Origin: Chloroflexota bacterium
GTDB lineage: Bacteria; Chloroflexota; Dormibacteria; Dormibacterales; Dormibacteraceae
Direction: 5' to 3'
DNA: 62,942 bases
NCBI GenBank assembly: GCA_005889135.1
Contig: VBEK01000128.1
Coordinates: forward strand, 1 to 62,942
The notes beneath the pieces were generated by a model, which was not told the DNA's origin, made no database searches, and was given only the letters and a program-made list of their open reading frames with translations. Numbering within the stretch: position 1 is the first letter of the stretch; each line of letters begins with the position of its first letter. The position numbers and the translations under genes are program-made. This document shows positions 39,149 through 47,784 of this stretch, piece after piece.

Positions 39149-40171
39149 ATGAAGGTCCTCGTCACCGGCGCCGCCGGGTTCATCTGCGGGTACCTGGTCG
39201 CCGAGCTGCTTGGCGCCGGGCACGAGGTCGTCGGCGTCGACAACTACAGCAAGTACGGCAGGGTGCGCCGCACGTTCGACGACGACGCGCGCTACCGGCT
39301 CGTCGAGGGCGACGCCAAGGATGCGAAGCTTCTGACCGAGCTGGCCGCGGACTGCGACCACGTCGTCGCGGGTGCGGCGATGATCGGCGGCATCTCGTAC
39401 TTCCACGAGTTCGCGTACGACTTGCTCGCGGAGAACGAACGCATCTGCGCCGCGACGTTCGACGCCGCGATCCACGCGTTCCGCGGCGGAAGGCTGCGGA
39501 AGATCACCGTGATCTCCAGCAGCATGGTCTTCGAGAGCGCGGCGGTGTTTCCAACGCCAGAGGGCGCGCAGCTGACCAGCCCTCCTCCCCGCTCCACCTA
39601 TGGATTCCAGAAGCTCGCGACCGAGTTCTTCGCCCGCGGCGCGCACGAGCAGCACGGCCTGCCCTACACGATCGTCCGTCCCTTCAACTGTGTGGGCATC
39701 GGCGAGCGGCGCGCGCTGCGCGACCACGACGTGATGAGCGGCAACGTCAAGCTCGCGATGAGCCACGTGGTTCCCGACCTGGTGCAGAAGGTGCTCAAGG
39801 GCCAGGACCCGCTCCACATCCTCGGCGACGGCAGCCAGGTGCGGCACTACACGTACGGCGGCGACCTGGCGGTCGGCATCCGACTCGCGCTGGAGTCTGA
39901 CCGCGCGCGCAACGAGGACTTCAACCTCTCGACCGCGCGGTCGACGACCGTGCGCGAGCTGGCCGAGATCGTCTGGCGAAAGGTCCACGGGCCGGACAAG
40001 CCGCTGCGCCTGGTCTCCGACCCGCCCTACGAGCACGACGTGCAGATGCGGGTGCCCGACGTGCGCAAGGCGCGCGACCTCCTCGGTTTTGAGGCGACCA
40101 CGCCGCTCGAAGACGTGCTGGACGAGGTGATCCCGTGGATCCGAGACGAGATCGCAGCCCAGCGGATCTAA
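39149..40171 (+). CDS. NAD-dependent epimerase/dehydratase
   Basis: An extended SDR of 340 residues acting on a nucleotide sugar. The NAD motif VTGAAGFICGYLVAELLGAG carries Cys where Gly-Ser is usual. The active-site Ser lies in VISSSMVFES and YxxxK in STYGFQKLATEF. RPFNCVGIGERRAL and GDGSQVRHYTYGGDLA follow. It may be a UDP-sugar 4-epimerase or reductase; the exact sugar is unknown. A 50-bp gap precedes it and it overlaps the next glycosyltransferase by 37 nt. Confidence 0.85.
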   Translation: MKVLVTGAAGFICGYLVAELLGAGHEVVGVDNYSKYGRVRRTFDDDARYRLVEGDAKDAKLLTELAADCDHVVAGAAMIGGISYFHEFAYDLLAENERICAATFDAAIHAFRGGRLRKITVISSSMVFESAAVFPTPEGAQLTSPPPRSTYGFQKLATEFFARGAHEQHGLPYTIVRPFNCVGIGERRALRDHDVMSGNVKLAMSHVVPDLVQKVLKGQDPLHILGDGSQVRHYTYGGDLAVGIRLALESDRARNEDFNLSTARSTTVRELAEIVWRKVHGPDKPLRLVSDPPYEHDVQMRVPDVRKARDLLGFEATTPLEDVLDEVIPWIRDEIAAQRI

Positions 40172-40890
40172 GCGACCAAACGCCGGCGCTCAGCGTCGTC
40201 ATCCCCGTCTACAACGAGGGCGAGAACGTCGTCCCCACGCTGCGCGGGGTGGTCGAGCAGACGCGGACGCGGCCGCTCGAAGTGCTTGTGGTGCACGACT
40301 TCGACGAGGACACGACCGTGCCGGTCGTGAAGCGCCTGCAGGCAGATATGCCAGAGCTCCGGCTGCACAGGAACACGCTCGGCCGTGGGGTGCTCAACGC
40401 CATGAAGTCGGGGCTGCGCGCCGCTCGCGCGCCGTACGTGGTGATCACCATGGGCGACGGCTCCGATGACGCCGCCGACATCGACCCCATGTACGGGCTC
40501 GCCCGCGCCGGCGCGGACGTGGTTGCCGGATCGCGCTACATGCGCGGCGGGCGCCAGCTGGGCGGACCGCTGGTGAAGAGGACGATGTCGCGCGCCGCGG
40601 GACTCTCCCTGCACTGGCTCGGCGGGCTCCCCATCCACGACGCGACCAGCAACTTCCGGCTCTACTCCAAGCGGCTGCTGAACCAGGTCACGATCGAGTC
40701 GCGGGGCGGCTTCGAGCTCGGGCTCGAGCTGACGGTCAAGGCGTACCGGCTCAGGCTCCGGGTGGCCGAGGTGCCCACGACCTGGCGCGACCGCACCGCC
40801 GGCCAGAGCAGGTTTCGGCTGTTGAACTGGCTTCCGCGCTACCTGCACTGGTACTGGCGCGGGATGGCGGGTAGGTTTCGGGCTAGCTGA
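40135..40890 (+). CDS. Glycosyltransferase family 2
   Basis: An inverting GT-A transferase of 251 residues, similar to dolichol/polyprenol-phosphate mannosyltransferases. LSVVIPVYNEGENVVPTLRG is the nucleotide-binding start. VITMGDGSDDAADIDPMY carries the metal DxD-like site, followed by VVAGSRYMRGG and RGGFELGLELTVKAYRL. There is no membrane anchor, so it would act at the inner face of the membrane on a lipid acceptor. The GTG at 40135 overlaps the epimerase. It ends convergent with rfbB, overlapping by 8 nt. Confidence 0.88.
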   Translation: MDPRRDRSPADLSDQTPALSVVIPVYNEGENVVPTLRGVVEQTRTRPLEVLVVHDFDEDTTVPVVKRLQADMPELRLHRNTLGRGVLNAMKSGLRAARAPYVVITMGDGSDDAADIDPMYGLARAGADVVAGSRYMRGGRQLGGPLVKRTMSRAAGLSLHWLGGLPIHDATSNFRLYSKRLLNQVTIESRGGFELGLELTVKAYRLRLRVAEVPTTWRDRTAGQSRFRLLNWLPRYLHWYWRGMAGRFRAS

Positions 40891-41902
40891 CCAGCGGGCG
40901 GTAGTTCCGGCGGTAGTAGTCCCAGTACTCGCCGGACTTGAGCGGCCGCCACCACCCCTCGTGCTCGACGTACCACCGCACCGTGCGCTCGAGGCCTTCG
41001 GCGAACGAGACCTGCGGCTCCCAGCCGAGCTCGGTGACGCGCGAGATGTCGAGCGCGTAGCGGTAGTCGTGGCCAGGCCGGTCGGCGACGAACTCGATCA
41101 GGCTGCGCGGCTTGCCCATGATGTCGAGCACGGCCTCGGCCACCTGCAGTCCCGTCGTCTCCGCGCCCGTGCCGACGTTGTAGACGGCGCCGATCGGGGC
41201 GTCGAACAGGATCTCGTCGATGGCGCGGCAGCCGTCCTCGACGAAGAGGTAGTCACGCACCGCCGACCCGTCGTTGTACAGGGGCAAGGGCCTGTCGTCG
41301 ATGGCGTTGGTGATCAGGACGGGGATCAGCTTCTCGGGGTACTGGTGCGGGCCGTAGTTGTTGGAGCTACGCGTCACCAGGAGCGGCAACCCGAAGCTCT
41401 CGGCGTAGGCCATTGCGATGTGCTCGGAGGCGGCTTTGCTCGCCGAGTACGGGCTCCGGGGCCGGAATGGGTCGGTCTCCTTTGACCGGCCTTCGCGCAC
41501 CTCGCCGTAGACCTCGTCGGTGCTGATCAGGAGCATGACCTGGTGGCGGTGCTTGCGTGCCGCCTCGCAGAGGACAGCGGTGCCGCGCACATCGGTCTCG
41601 ATGAACGCGTACGGATCCATGAGCGAGCGGTCCACATGGGTCTCGGCGGCGAAGTTGACGATCGCGTCGACGTCTGCCGCCAGCTGGTCGACCAGCGCGA
41701 CGTCGCAGATGTCGCCGTGGACGAATCGATAGCCCGGTGTGCGCTCGAACTCGGCAAGGTTGGCCAGGTTGCCCGCGTAGGTCAGCTTGTCGAGGACGAC
41801 GACCTCGACCTCGGGGCGGGTGCGACGGAGGAGACGCACGAAGTTCGAGCCGATGAAGCCCGCGGCGCCCGCGACGAGCAAACTCCGGAACGAACGGCTC
41901 AC
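40883..41902 (-). CDS. rfbB: dTDP-glucose 4,6-dehydratase
   Basis: Makes dTDP-4-keto-6-deoxyglucose. It has 339 residues. AGAAGFIGSNFVRLLRRTRP is the NAD motif, FAAETHVDRSLMDPYAFIET is diagnostic, and LLISTDEVYGEV with SPYSASKAASEH gives the catalytic DE and YxxxK. SNNYGPHQYPEKLIP and DGSAVRDYLFVED follow. The GTG at 41902 overlaps the rfbC stop (GTGA). Confidence 0.95.
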   Translation of the reverse strand: MSRSFRSLLVAGAAGFIGSNFVRLLRRTRPEVEVVVLDKLTYAGNLANLAEFERTPGYRFVHGDICDVALVDQLAADVDAIVNFAAETHVDRSLMDPYAFIETDVRGTAVLCEAARKHRHQVMLLISTDEVYGEVREGRSKETDPFRPRSPYSASKAASEHIAMAYAESFGLPLLVTRSSNNYGPHQYPEKLIPVLITNAIDDRPLPLYNDGSAVRDYLFVEDGCRAIDEILFDAPIGAVYNVGTGAETTGLQVAEAVLDIMGKPRSLIEFVADRPGHDYRYALDISRVTELGWEPQVSFAEGLERTVRWYVEHEGWWRPLKSGEYWDYYRRNYRPLVS

Positions 41903-42348
41903 TTGATCGCCGGCCCTGACGTCCAGTCGTAGCCGATCGTCGGGTCGTCGTGCCGGATGCGGCCCTCGTCTTCGGGGGAGTAGACGTGCGACGTCACGTA
42001 GATGAGATGGCTGAGCTCCAGCGCCCGGCATCCGTGCGCCACGCCTGGCGGGATCTTCACGCAGGTCGGGTGACTGTCGCCCATTACGAACTCCATCAGC
42101 TGACCCTTGGTCGCCGAGCCTTCGCGCGTGTCGTAAAGCGCGACCTTGAGCGCGCCGATCGCGTACCACCAGTCCGTCTGCCGCTGGTGGATGTGCCAGG
42201 CCTTGGTAACTCCCGGATACATCAGCGAGTGGCTCCACTGCCCGAAGCGTTCGAAGCCTTCATCGGACTCGCGGATCACCTCGCGAAAGAAGCCGCGCTC
42301 GTCGTCGTGCGTCACCAGCTCTTTGATGACGACTCCCTCGATGCTCAT
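41899..42348 (-). CDS. rfbC: dTDP-4-dehydrorhamnose 3,5-epimerase-like protein
   Basis: A cupin-fold epimerase, 149 residues, somewhat shorter than classical RmlC (about 180). DERGFFREVIR, KAWHIHQRQTDWWYAIGALK and PPGVAHGCRALE match the family, including the catalytic His. The shorter length and divergent C-terminus leave open a related epimerase specificity. It is flanked by rfbA and rfbB with 4-nt overlaps on both sides. Confidence 0.87.
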   Translation of the reverse strand: MSIEGVVIKELVTHDDERGFFREVIRESDEGFERFGQWSHSLMYPGVTKAWHIHQRQTDWWYAIGALKVALYDTREGSATKGQLMEFVMGDSHPTCVKIPPGVAHGCRALELSHLIYVTSHVYSPEDEGRIRHDDPTIGYDWTSGPAIK

Positions 42349-43091
42349 CGCGCTTTGTTCGCCAGGTGGGTGCGGACGAAGTCGTTGACCGCGTAGTAGG
42401 CGTCGATCGATTCGCCCGCGTCGCCCCAGAAGCCGTCGAGGACGTCGTACTCCATCAGGCCCTGCGACAGATACCAGTTGTTGACGTCGGTGATCTCGAG
42501 CTCGCCGCGGCCGGAAGGCTTGAGCTCGGGAAGCACCTTCCAGACCGAGGCGTCATAGAAGTAGATGCCCGTGACCGCGAACTCGCTCGGGGGCTTCTCT
42601 GGCTTCTCCACGATCCGCTCGATGCGCTGATTGCCGTCGAACTGCGCGACGCCGAGGTGACGCAGGTGCTCGCGGTCGGGCTCATGCGTCAGGACGACGC
42701 GAGCGCCCCGGTCCTGCTTCACAAAGGCGTCGACGCAGTGACGGACCGAGCGCTCGAAAACGTTGTCGGCGAGAAGGACCACGCAGCGGTCGTCGCCGAC
42801 GAACTTCTCCGCCAGGCCTAGCGCTTCGGCGATCCCGCCCGCCTTGTCCTGGTAGGCGTAGGACAAGCGCTCGATCCCGTACTCGTCGCCACTGCCAAGC
42901 AGGCGCAGAAACTCACCGGCGTGCGTGCCCCCCGTGACGAGCATGATCTCGCGCACCCCCGCGCCGACCAGGACCTCGATCGCGTAGCTGATCATCGGCC
43001 GGTCGTAGATCGGCAGCAGGTGCTTGTTGGTGATGCGCGTGAGTGGGTGCAGCCGGCTTCCGGTCCCGCCGGCCAGGATGACGCCCTTCAT
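42345..43091 (-). CDS. rfbA: Glucose-1-phosphate thymidylyltransferase
   Basis: Forms dTDP-glucose. It has 248 residues. KGVILAGGTGSRLHPLTRITNKHLLPIYDRPM (read in parts) is the classical nucleotidyltransferase N-terminus; LLADNVFE and VEKPEKPPSEFAVTGIYFYD follow. It is the first gene of rfbA-C-B. Its ATG at 43091 lies seven bases after GATAAT on the minus strand, a leaderless-type promoter. No rfbD is present here. Confidence 0.94.
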   Translation of the reverse strand: MKGVILAGGTGSRLHPLTRITNKHLLPIYDRPMISYAIEVLVGAGVREIMLVTGGTHAGEFLRLLGSGDEYGIERLSYAYQDKAGGIAEALGLAEKFVGDDRCVVLLADNVFERSVRHCVDAFVKQDRGARVVLTHEPDREHLRHLGVAQFDGNQRIERIVEKPEKPPSEFAVTGIYFYDASVWKVLPELKPSGRGELEITDVNNWYLSQGLMEYDVLDGFWGDAGESIDAYYAVNDFVRTHLANKAR

Positions 43092-43113
43092 CGGGCGGAT
43101 TATCGTTCAGCGG
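43092..43113. promoter_or_regulatory. Overlapping divergent leaderless-type promoters
   Basis: Within 22 bp between two divergent ATGs, GATTATCG serves both strands. On the minus strand GATAAT (43104-43099) is followed by seven bases and the rfbA ATG. On the plus strand TATCGT (43101-43106) is followed by seven bases and the ATG at 43114. Neither gene has space for a Shine-Dalgarno, so both transcripts would start at or next to the initiation codon. Confidence 0.65.
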
Positions 43114-43443
43114 ATGGGCGACCAACCTCAGACGCCGAGCACCCCTCGCACCGCCTTCTCGCCCGACGGCATGTGGTGGTGGGACGGCAGCCAGTGGCGG
43201 CCGGCGATCTCGCCTGACGGCAAGTGGCGGTGGGACGGTCGGGCCTGGGTGCCCGCGGGGCCCGGGCCCGCGCGAGCCGGTGGCGGCGCCGGCGCCGCGA
43301 TCGGGATCACCGTCGTGGCGTTCATCGGCATCCTCTTCCTGGTGTCCATCGTCGTGATCGTGATCCTGCTCACGATGGGCAACCAGATCAGCAACGTCTT
43401 CTCCAACGTCGCCGCGGCTCTGGGCGCCACACCAAGCCCCTAA
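43114..43443 (+). CDS. Small DUF2510-like protein with two W-rich repeats and one membrane helix
   Basis: A 109-residue protein. Two tandem copies of a motif, SPDGMWWWDGSQWRPAI and SPDGKWRWDGRAWVPAG, resemble the short Trp-rich domain seen in many high-GC membrane proteins. A Gly/Ala/Pro linker is followed by one long hydrophobic helix (about residues 65-90) and a short tail. It is probably membrane-anchored with the W-rich part in the cytoplasm. The function is unknown. The start is fixed by the TATCGT-N7-ATG promoter. Confidence 0.78.
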   Translation: MGDQPQTPSTPRTAFSPDGMWWWDGSQWRPAISPDGKWRWDGRAWVPAGPGPARAGGGAGAAIGITVVAFIGILFLVSIVVIVILLTMGNQISNVFSNVAAALGATPSP

Positions 43444-43467
43444 CCCGGCGGTCAGCCACAAGTTCTT

Positions 43468-44589
43468 GTGGCAGACTGGCGCCTGAAATACGACATGGCT
43501 CGCCCCGAGAACTGGCCGCGCACGATCCTCCACGTCGACCTGGACGCCTTTTACACGTCCGTCCACCAGCGCGACGACTCCAAGCTGAGGGGCACGCCTG
43601 TCGCGGTCGCCGGCCGCTCGCGCCGTGCCGTGGTCATGGGCGCCTCCTACGAGGCGCGGGCGTACGGCGTGCGCTCGGCCATGCCGCTGCACGAGGCCAT
43701 GCAGCTCTGTCCACAGCTCACCGTGGTCCCCCCTGACGGCCCTCGCTACCGCGAGGCCAGCCGCCTAGTGCACCAGATCTTTCGCCGCTTCACCTCGCCG
43801 GAGCTGATCGAGGGCATCGCGCTCGACGAGGCCTACCTCGATGTCACCGCGCGCACCCGTCACGGGACGTCCACCGCCGAGGACGTGGCGCGCCGGGTCA
43901 AGTTCCAGGTCCACACCGAGGTGGGCCTGACCGCCTCAGTCGGCGCGGCCACGTCGAAGCTGGTGGCCAAGGTCGCGAGCGGGACGCGCAAGCCGGACGG
44001 GCTCGTGCTCGTCCTTCCGGGCACCGAGTCCGACTTCCTCGCGCCGCTGCCCGTGGGCGTGATCCCGGGGCTCGGCCCCAAGACCGAGGAGCGACTGCAC
44101 GCGATGGGCCTGCGCACGGTGGGCGCCCTCGCCGCCTACGAGACGCAGCGCCTGGTGCAGGCGCTCGGCACCAACGGCGCGGTGCTGCAGCGGTTGGCGC
44201 AGGGTCGCGACCGCCAGCCCGTCGACGGCAGCCGGCCGGCGAAGACGATCTCGGCCGAAACGACCTTCGAGAACGACGTCAGCGACCGCGGACAGCTGGA
44301 GGACGCGCTGCGCGACCTGACAGACCGCGTCACCGAAAGACTGAAGACGGATGGCGTGCGCGCCAGGACCGTCTACGTGAAGCTGAAGCTCCCCGACTTC
44401 AGGCTCGTGAGCCGCCAGGTGAGCCGGACGAGCCCGACCGACGACGTCGAGACGATCTTCCGCGCCGCCCGCTCGGCGCTCGAGAAGTCGCACGTGGAGT
44501 CGCGGGCGGTGCGGCTGATCGGGGTGGGGCTGTCCGGCCTCGAGCATCCGGACTCTGACTCGCTGCAGCAGCTGAACCTCTTCGACTAG
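43468..44589 (+). CDS. dinB: DNA polymerase IV (Y family)
   Basis: An error-prone translesion polymerase, 373 residues. The catalytic motifs HVDLDAFYTSVHQRD and ALDEAYLDVT carry the metal-binding acidic residues. ASVGAATSKLVAKVASGTRKPDG and the helix-hairpin-helix VIPGLGPKTEERLHAMG follow. The C-terminal QLNLFD is a beta-clamp-binding motif. The start is GTG 43468 or ATG 43495; neither has a clear ribosome site. Its last 191 bp overlap the exonuclease gene on the opposite strand. Confidence 0.94.
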   Translation: MADWRLKYDMARPENWPRTILHVDLDAFYTSVHQRDDSKLRGTPVAVAGRSRRAVVMGASYEARAYGVRSAMPLHEAMQLCPQLTVVPPDGPRYREASRLVHQIFRRFTSPELIEGIALDEAYLDVTARTRHGTSTAEDVARRVKFQVHTEVGLTASVGAATSKLVAKVASGTRKPDGLVLVLPGTESDFLAPLPVGVIPGLGPKTEERLHAMGLRTVGALAAYETQRLVQALGTNGAVLQRLAQGRDRQPVDGSRPAKTISAETTFENDVSDRGQLEDALRDLTDRVTERLKTDGVRARTVYVKLKLPDFRLVSRQVSRTSPTDDVETIFRAARSALEKSHVESRAVRLIGVGLSGLEHPDSDSLQQLNLFD

Positions 44590-45265
44590 GCGGCGTCCGG
44601 TCCACGACCGGGCGGGGCAGCGCCGACAGCACGTCGCCCACGACCGCCCAGCCGAGCATCTCCCGCGCGCGTCTGATCAGCTCGCGGAACACCATCGCGG
44701 TCGCGCGCGCATCGTCGAGCGCCGCATGCGCGGGCGTGATGTCGACCGCCAGCTCCTCGACCAGCCGCGCGAGCCCCGGCGTCTGGCCTTTCGGCAGGTC
44801 GAGGACGAGCCGAGCCAGCGCCGTCGTGTCGATGATCGGGTGCTCGAGCGGGCTCTCCAGCCCACGGCCCACCAGCCAGGTGTCGAAGGCGTCGTGGCTG
44901 TGCTCGACCAGGACCGCGCCCTGGGCGAAGCGCAAGAACGCACGGCGCGCGTCCTTGAACTCCGGCGCGCCGATGAGCATCGAACGGTCGATGTGGTGGC
45001 GCTTGCGGGCGTAGGGGTTGATCGGCGCGCGGCAGTCGACGAGCGTGTCGAAGAAGGACAGCGTGCCGTCGAGGCGAAACCGCTCCGCACCTATCTCGAG
45101 CACGAGGAAGGGCGCGTTGCCCGTGGTCTCGACGTCGAGGGCGACGAACTGCGCGTCGCCCAGCGGCGTCCCGGGGCCGACCTCGGGGGCGTCGACCGCG
45201 ATCTCTTCCCAGGGCACGAGCTCGGCCGCGCCGCGGGGCTTGAGGAAAAGGGGTTCGGGGCTCAC
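44399..45265 (-). CDS. DnaQ-like 3'-5' exonuclease
   Basis: A 288-residue DEDD-superfamily exonuclease. ExoI is FVALDVETTGNAPFLVLEIG, the middle Asp lies in EHSHDAFDTWLVGRG, and ExoIII is ITPAHAALDDARATAMVF (HxxxxD). It resembles PolC/epsilon-type proofreading domains, though its partner is unknown. The last 60 residues or so are Arg/Ser/Pro-rich and lie antisense to dinB, so they may be poorly constrained. The GTG at 45265 overlaps the flippase stop (GTGA). Confidence 0.85.
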   Translation of the reverse strand: MSPEPLFLKPRGAAELVPWEEIAVDAPEVGPGTPLGDAQFVALDVETTGNAPFLVLEIGAERFRLDGTLSFFDTLVDCRAPINPYARKRHHIDRSMLIGAPEFKDARRAFLRFAQGAVLVEHSHDAFDTWLVGRGLESPLEHPIIDTTALARLVLDLPKGQTPGLARLVEELAVDITPAHAALDDARATAMVFRELIRRAREMLGWAVVGDVLSALPRPVVDRTPPSRRGSAAAASQSPDARGRTAPPRSAAPPATPRATSRAPSGRRGRSSRRRRSGSSGSPGGSRA

Positions 45266-46746
45266 GTGCGGGCCGTGGCCAGCGCGCGGCGCGCCCACGC
45301 GATCTCGTCGGCGCTGAGCGCGCGCAGCAGGAGCACGGCGGCGGCGTAGACGGCGGCGCCGGCGAAGATCGGGATCGCGACCTCGAAGCCGCTCACCGAG
45401 CTGAGCGGGTAGATGGCCACCCCCATGACCAGGCCGGCAAGGATGATCCTCCAGCTGAGCGACACCACCGCGACGCGGCCGATGTGGCGCGCGGTCAGCA
45501 CCCACGCGACCGCACCCAGCGTGAGCTCGGTCAGCACCGTCGCCCAGCTCGCCCCCTGGTAGCCGTAGAGCGGTATGAGGATGAGGTTGAGGACGACGTT
45601 CACGACCACGCTCCACCCCGCCGCCCACGAGAAGGACAGCTGCCGGTCCGAGGCGTTGAGCGCGCCGATGAAAGCGTTGTTGACGAACGCGATCCCGAGC
45701 GCCAGCGCGAGCACGCGCAGCGCGGGCTCGGACGCGAGGTAGTCGCGACCGAGGAGCAAAGGCGTGAGCGGCCCGGCCAGGACGAAGATGCCGACGCTGA
45801 CCGGCCAGCCCATCAGCAGCAGGCCTTTGTAGAAGCGGTTGATCGCGTACAGCATCTCGCTCGGCCGGTCGCGGTGGTAGACCGACAGGACGGGAAAGAC
45901 GACCGACAAGAACGTGATCGGGACGAAGAGCAGCGACTCGATGGGCTTGTAGGCCGCCCCGTACAGCCCGGCCTCCCGAAGGCCCCGAAAGATGTCGATC
46001 AGAGGCTGGTCAATGCGGAAGTAGATGATCGTGAGCACGAACGTCAGCGCGAACGGAAGGCCCTTGAAGAACCACTCCCGGAGCAGCGCAGGCTCGAAGC
46101 TCCAGGCGATGGTCGCGATGCGCTTGGCGGCCAGCACGACGGCGAAGTAGACGCAGCTGAAGGCGTACTGCGCGGCGTACGCCCACACGAAATACGCCAC
46201 GCCCTGTCTGGTCTTCACGCCGTAGAAGACAAGGCCGAGCAGCAGCGCGCTCTCGAGCACGACGGCGATGGCCTCGAACCCGAGCTGCTGCACGGCGTAC
46301 AGGCCGTTGCGCAGGAGCGTCGAGTACGAGGTCAGGACCATGAGCACAAACCCAGGAAACAGGAGATGGCCGAGCCCGATCGGGATGACGAGCGCGGCCA
46401 GGACGACGAACGCGGCGATCGACATCAGGAGCCGCAGCGACATGACGTTGCGCAGATAGCGCTGGATCGCTGCATGCTCGCGCGCGCCCTCGCGCACGAA
46501 CAGCACGTTGAAGCCCAGGTCGAGGAGCACGCTCGCGATGGCGGACAGGTTGATGAGGACGGAGAAGGAGCCGTAGCCCGGGGGGCCGAGCCACCTGACC
46601 ATGTAGAGGACGGTGAAGAGCGCGATCAGGCGCGCCAGGACCTTCGCGGCGAGGACGATGACGGTGTTGCGGAGGGCCCGCGACCCCAGCCCCAGGCTCG
46701 ACGCTGGGATCTCGTTTGCTTGATCGTCTGCTGACAACTGTCCCAA
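45262..46746 (-). CDS. Polysaccharide flippase (Wzx/MATE-like)
   Basis: An inner-membrane protein of 494 residues with about 12-14 helices of the MVF/PST superfamily, likely moving lipid-linked oligosaccharide units across the membrane. LYMVRWLGPPGYGSFSVLIN, IDQPLIDIFRGLREAGLYGAAYK (read in parts) and NAFIGALNASDRQ match the family. It would serve the neighbouring glycosyltransferase and rfb genes. The start is TTG 46746, or TTG 46737, which lies eight bases after TACGAT and would make it leaderless. Confidence 0.87.
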   Translation of the reverse strand: MGQLSADDQANEIPASSLGLGSRALRNTVIVLAAKVLARLIALFTVLYMVRWLGPPGYGSFSVLINLSAIASVLLDLGFNVLFVREGAREHAAIQRYLRNVMSLRLLMSIAAFVVLAALVIPIGLGHLLFPGFVLMVLTSYSTLLRNGLYAVQQLGFEAIAVVLESALLLGLVFYGVKTRQGVAYFVWAYAAQYAFSCVYFAVVLAAKRIATIAWSFEPALLREWFFKGLPFALTFVLTIIYFRIDQPLIDIFRGLREAGLYGAAYKPIESLLFVPITFLSVVFPVLSVYHRDRPSEMLYAINRFYKGLLLMGWPVSVGIFVLAGPLTPLLLGRDYLASEPALRVLALALGIAFVNNAFIGALNASDRQLSFSWAAGWSVVVNVVLNLILIPLYGYQGASWATVLTELTLGAVAWVLTARHIGRVAVVSLSWRIILAGLVMGVAIYPLSSVSGFEVAIPIFAGAAVYAAAVLLLRALSADEIAWARRALATART

Positions 46747-46771
46747 TCGTAAGTCGGAGCGTCCACCTCGC

Positions 46772-46785
46772 TAGACTCGTCCGCC
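46772..46785 (+). promoter_or_regulatory. Leaderless-type -10 box before trpS
   Basis: TAGACT (46772-46777) is followed by eight bases and the GTG start at 46786, with no Shine-Dalgarno sequence. The 39-bp divergent gap also holds TACGAT on the minus strand for the flippase gene. Both fit a TANNNT box directly upstream of the start codon. Confidence 0.55.
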
Positions 46786-47772
46786 GTGGCGGAGCGGATG
46801 CGAATTCTGAGCGGCATGCGACCGACGGGGCGCTTTCACCTCGGCAACTACCTCGGCGCAGCGAAGAACTGGGTCGACCTCCAGAGCCAGTACGAGTGCT
46901 TCTACTTCGTCGCCGACTACCACGCCCTGACCACCGAGCCGGACGGCCGCAAGGCCGAGGACAAGGTGTTCGACCTGACCGCGGACTTGATCGCGGTGGG
47001 GATCGACCCGAAACGGAGCGTCCTCTACCTGCAGTCGAAGGTACCGGAGGTGGCCGAGCTCACGCTGCTCTTGTCCATGGTGACCCCGCTCAGCTGGGTG
47101 CAGCGGGTGCCCACTTTCAAGCAGATGGCCAAGCAGCACCCCGACAACGTGAACCTGGGCCTGTTCTCCTATCCGATCCTCCAGGGCGCGGACATCCTGA
47201 TCGTCAAGGGCGCCGGCGTGCCGGTGGGCAAGGACCAGCTCGCCCACCTCGAGCTGGTGCGCGAGGTCGCGCGCAGGTTCAACCGGACGTACAGGCCGAT
47301 ATTCCCGGAGCCGCGCGCGCTCCTCACCGAAACGCCGCTCATCAAGGGCACCGACGGCAAGCAGCGGATGTCCAAGACAGTCGGCAACATCGTCGGCGTC
47401 ACCGACGATCCGGAGGTGATCCGGAAGCAGGTCCTCAGCATGGTCACCGACATCAAGCGACCGCGAAGGACCGACCCCGGCCACCCGCGGCTCTGCAACG
47501 TGTGCGGGTTCTACAAATACTTCTTCGACGATTGGCAGCACTACTGGGACCTGTGCCGGAGGGCGCAGATCGGCTGCTACGACAAGAAGAAGCTGCTGGC
47601 CGAGCGGATGATCGAGCTCTTCCGGCCGTTCCGAGAAGTCCGGGCCGAGCTCACCCCCGATGCGGTGAACAGCATCCTCGACGAAGGCAGCGCGAGGGCG
47701 CAGGACGTGGCCCGGCAGACGCTCCGTGAGGCGCGCGCGGCCGTTGGACTGCCGCCCTATCTGGATCGCTAA
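46786..47772 (+). CDS. trpS: Tryptophan--tRNA ligase
   Basis: Class I tryptophanyl-tRNA synthetase, 328 residues. SGMRPTGRFHLGNYLGA holds the HIGH-like motif (HLGN). VPVGKDQLAHLELVREVARR and the KMSKS-like KQRMSKTVGN are clear. A C-terminal CNVCGFYKYFFDDWQHYWDLCRRAQIGC segment (read in parts) has several Cys that might bind metal or an Fe-S cluster. The start is GTG 46786. Confidence 0.94.
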   Translation: MAERMRILSGMRPTGRFHLGNYLGAAKNWVDLQSQYECFYFVADYHALTTEPDGRKAEDKVFDLTADLIAVGIDPKRSVLYLQSKVPEVAELTLLLSMVTPLSWVQRVPTFKQMAKQHPDNVNLGLFSYPILQGADILIVKGAGVPVGKDQLAHLELVREVARRFNRTYRPIFPEPRALLTETPLIKGTDGKQRMSKTVGNIVGVTDDPEVIRKQVLSMVTDIKRPRRTDPGHPRLCNVCGFYKYFFDDWQHYWDLCRRAQIGCYDKKKLLAERMIELFRPFREVRAELTPDAVNSILDEGSARAQDVARQTLREARAAVGLPPYLDR

Positions 47773-47784
47773 GATTTGAGCCGG

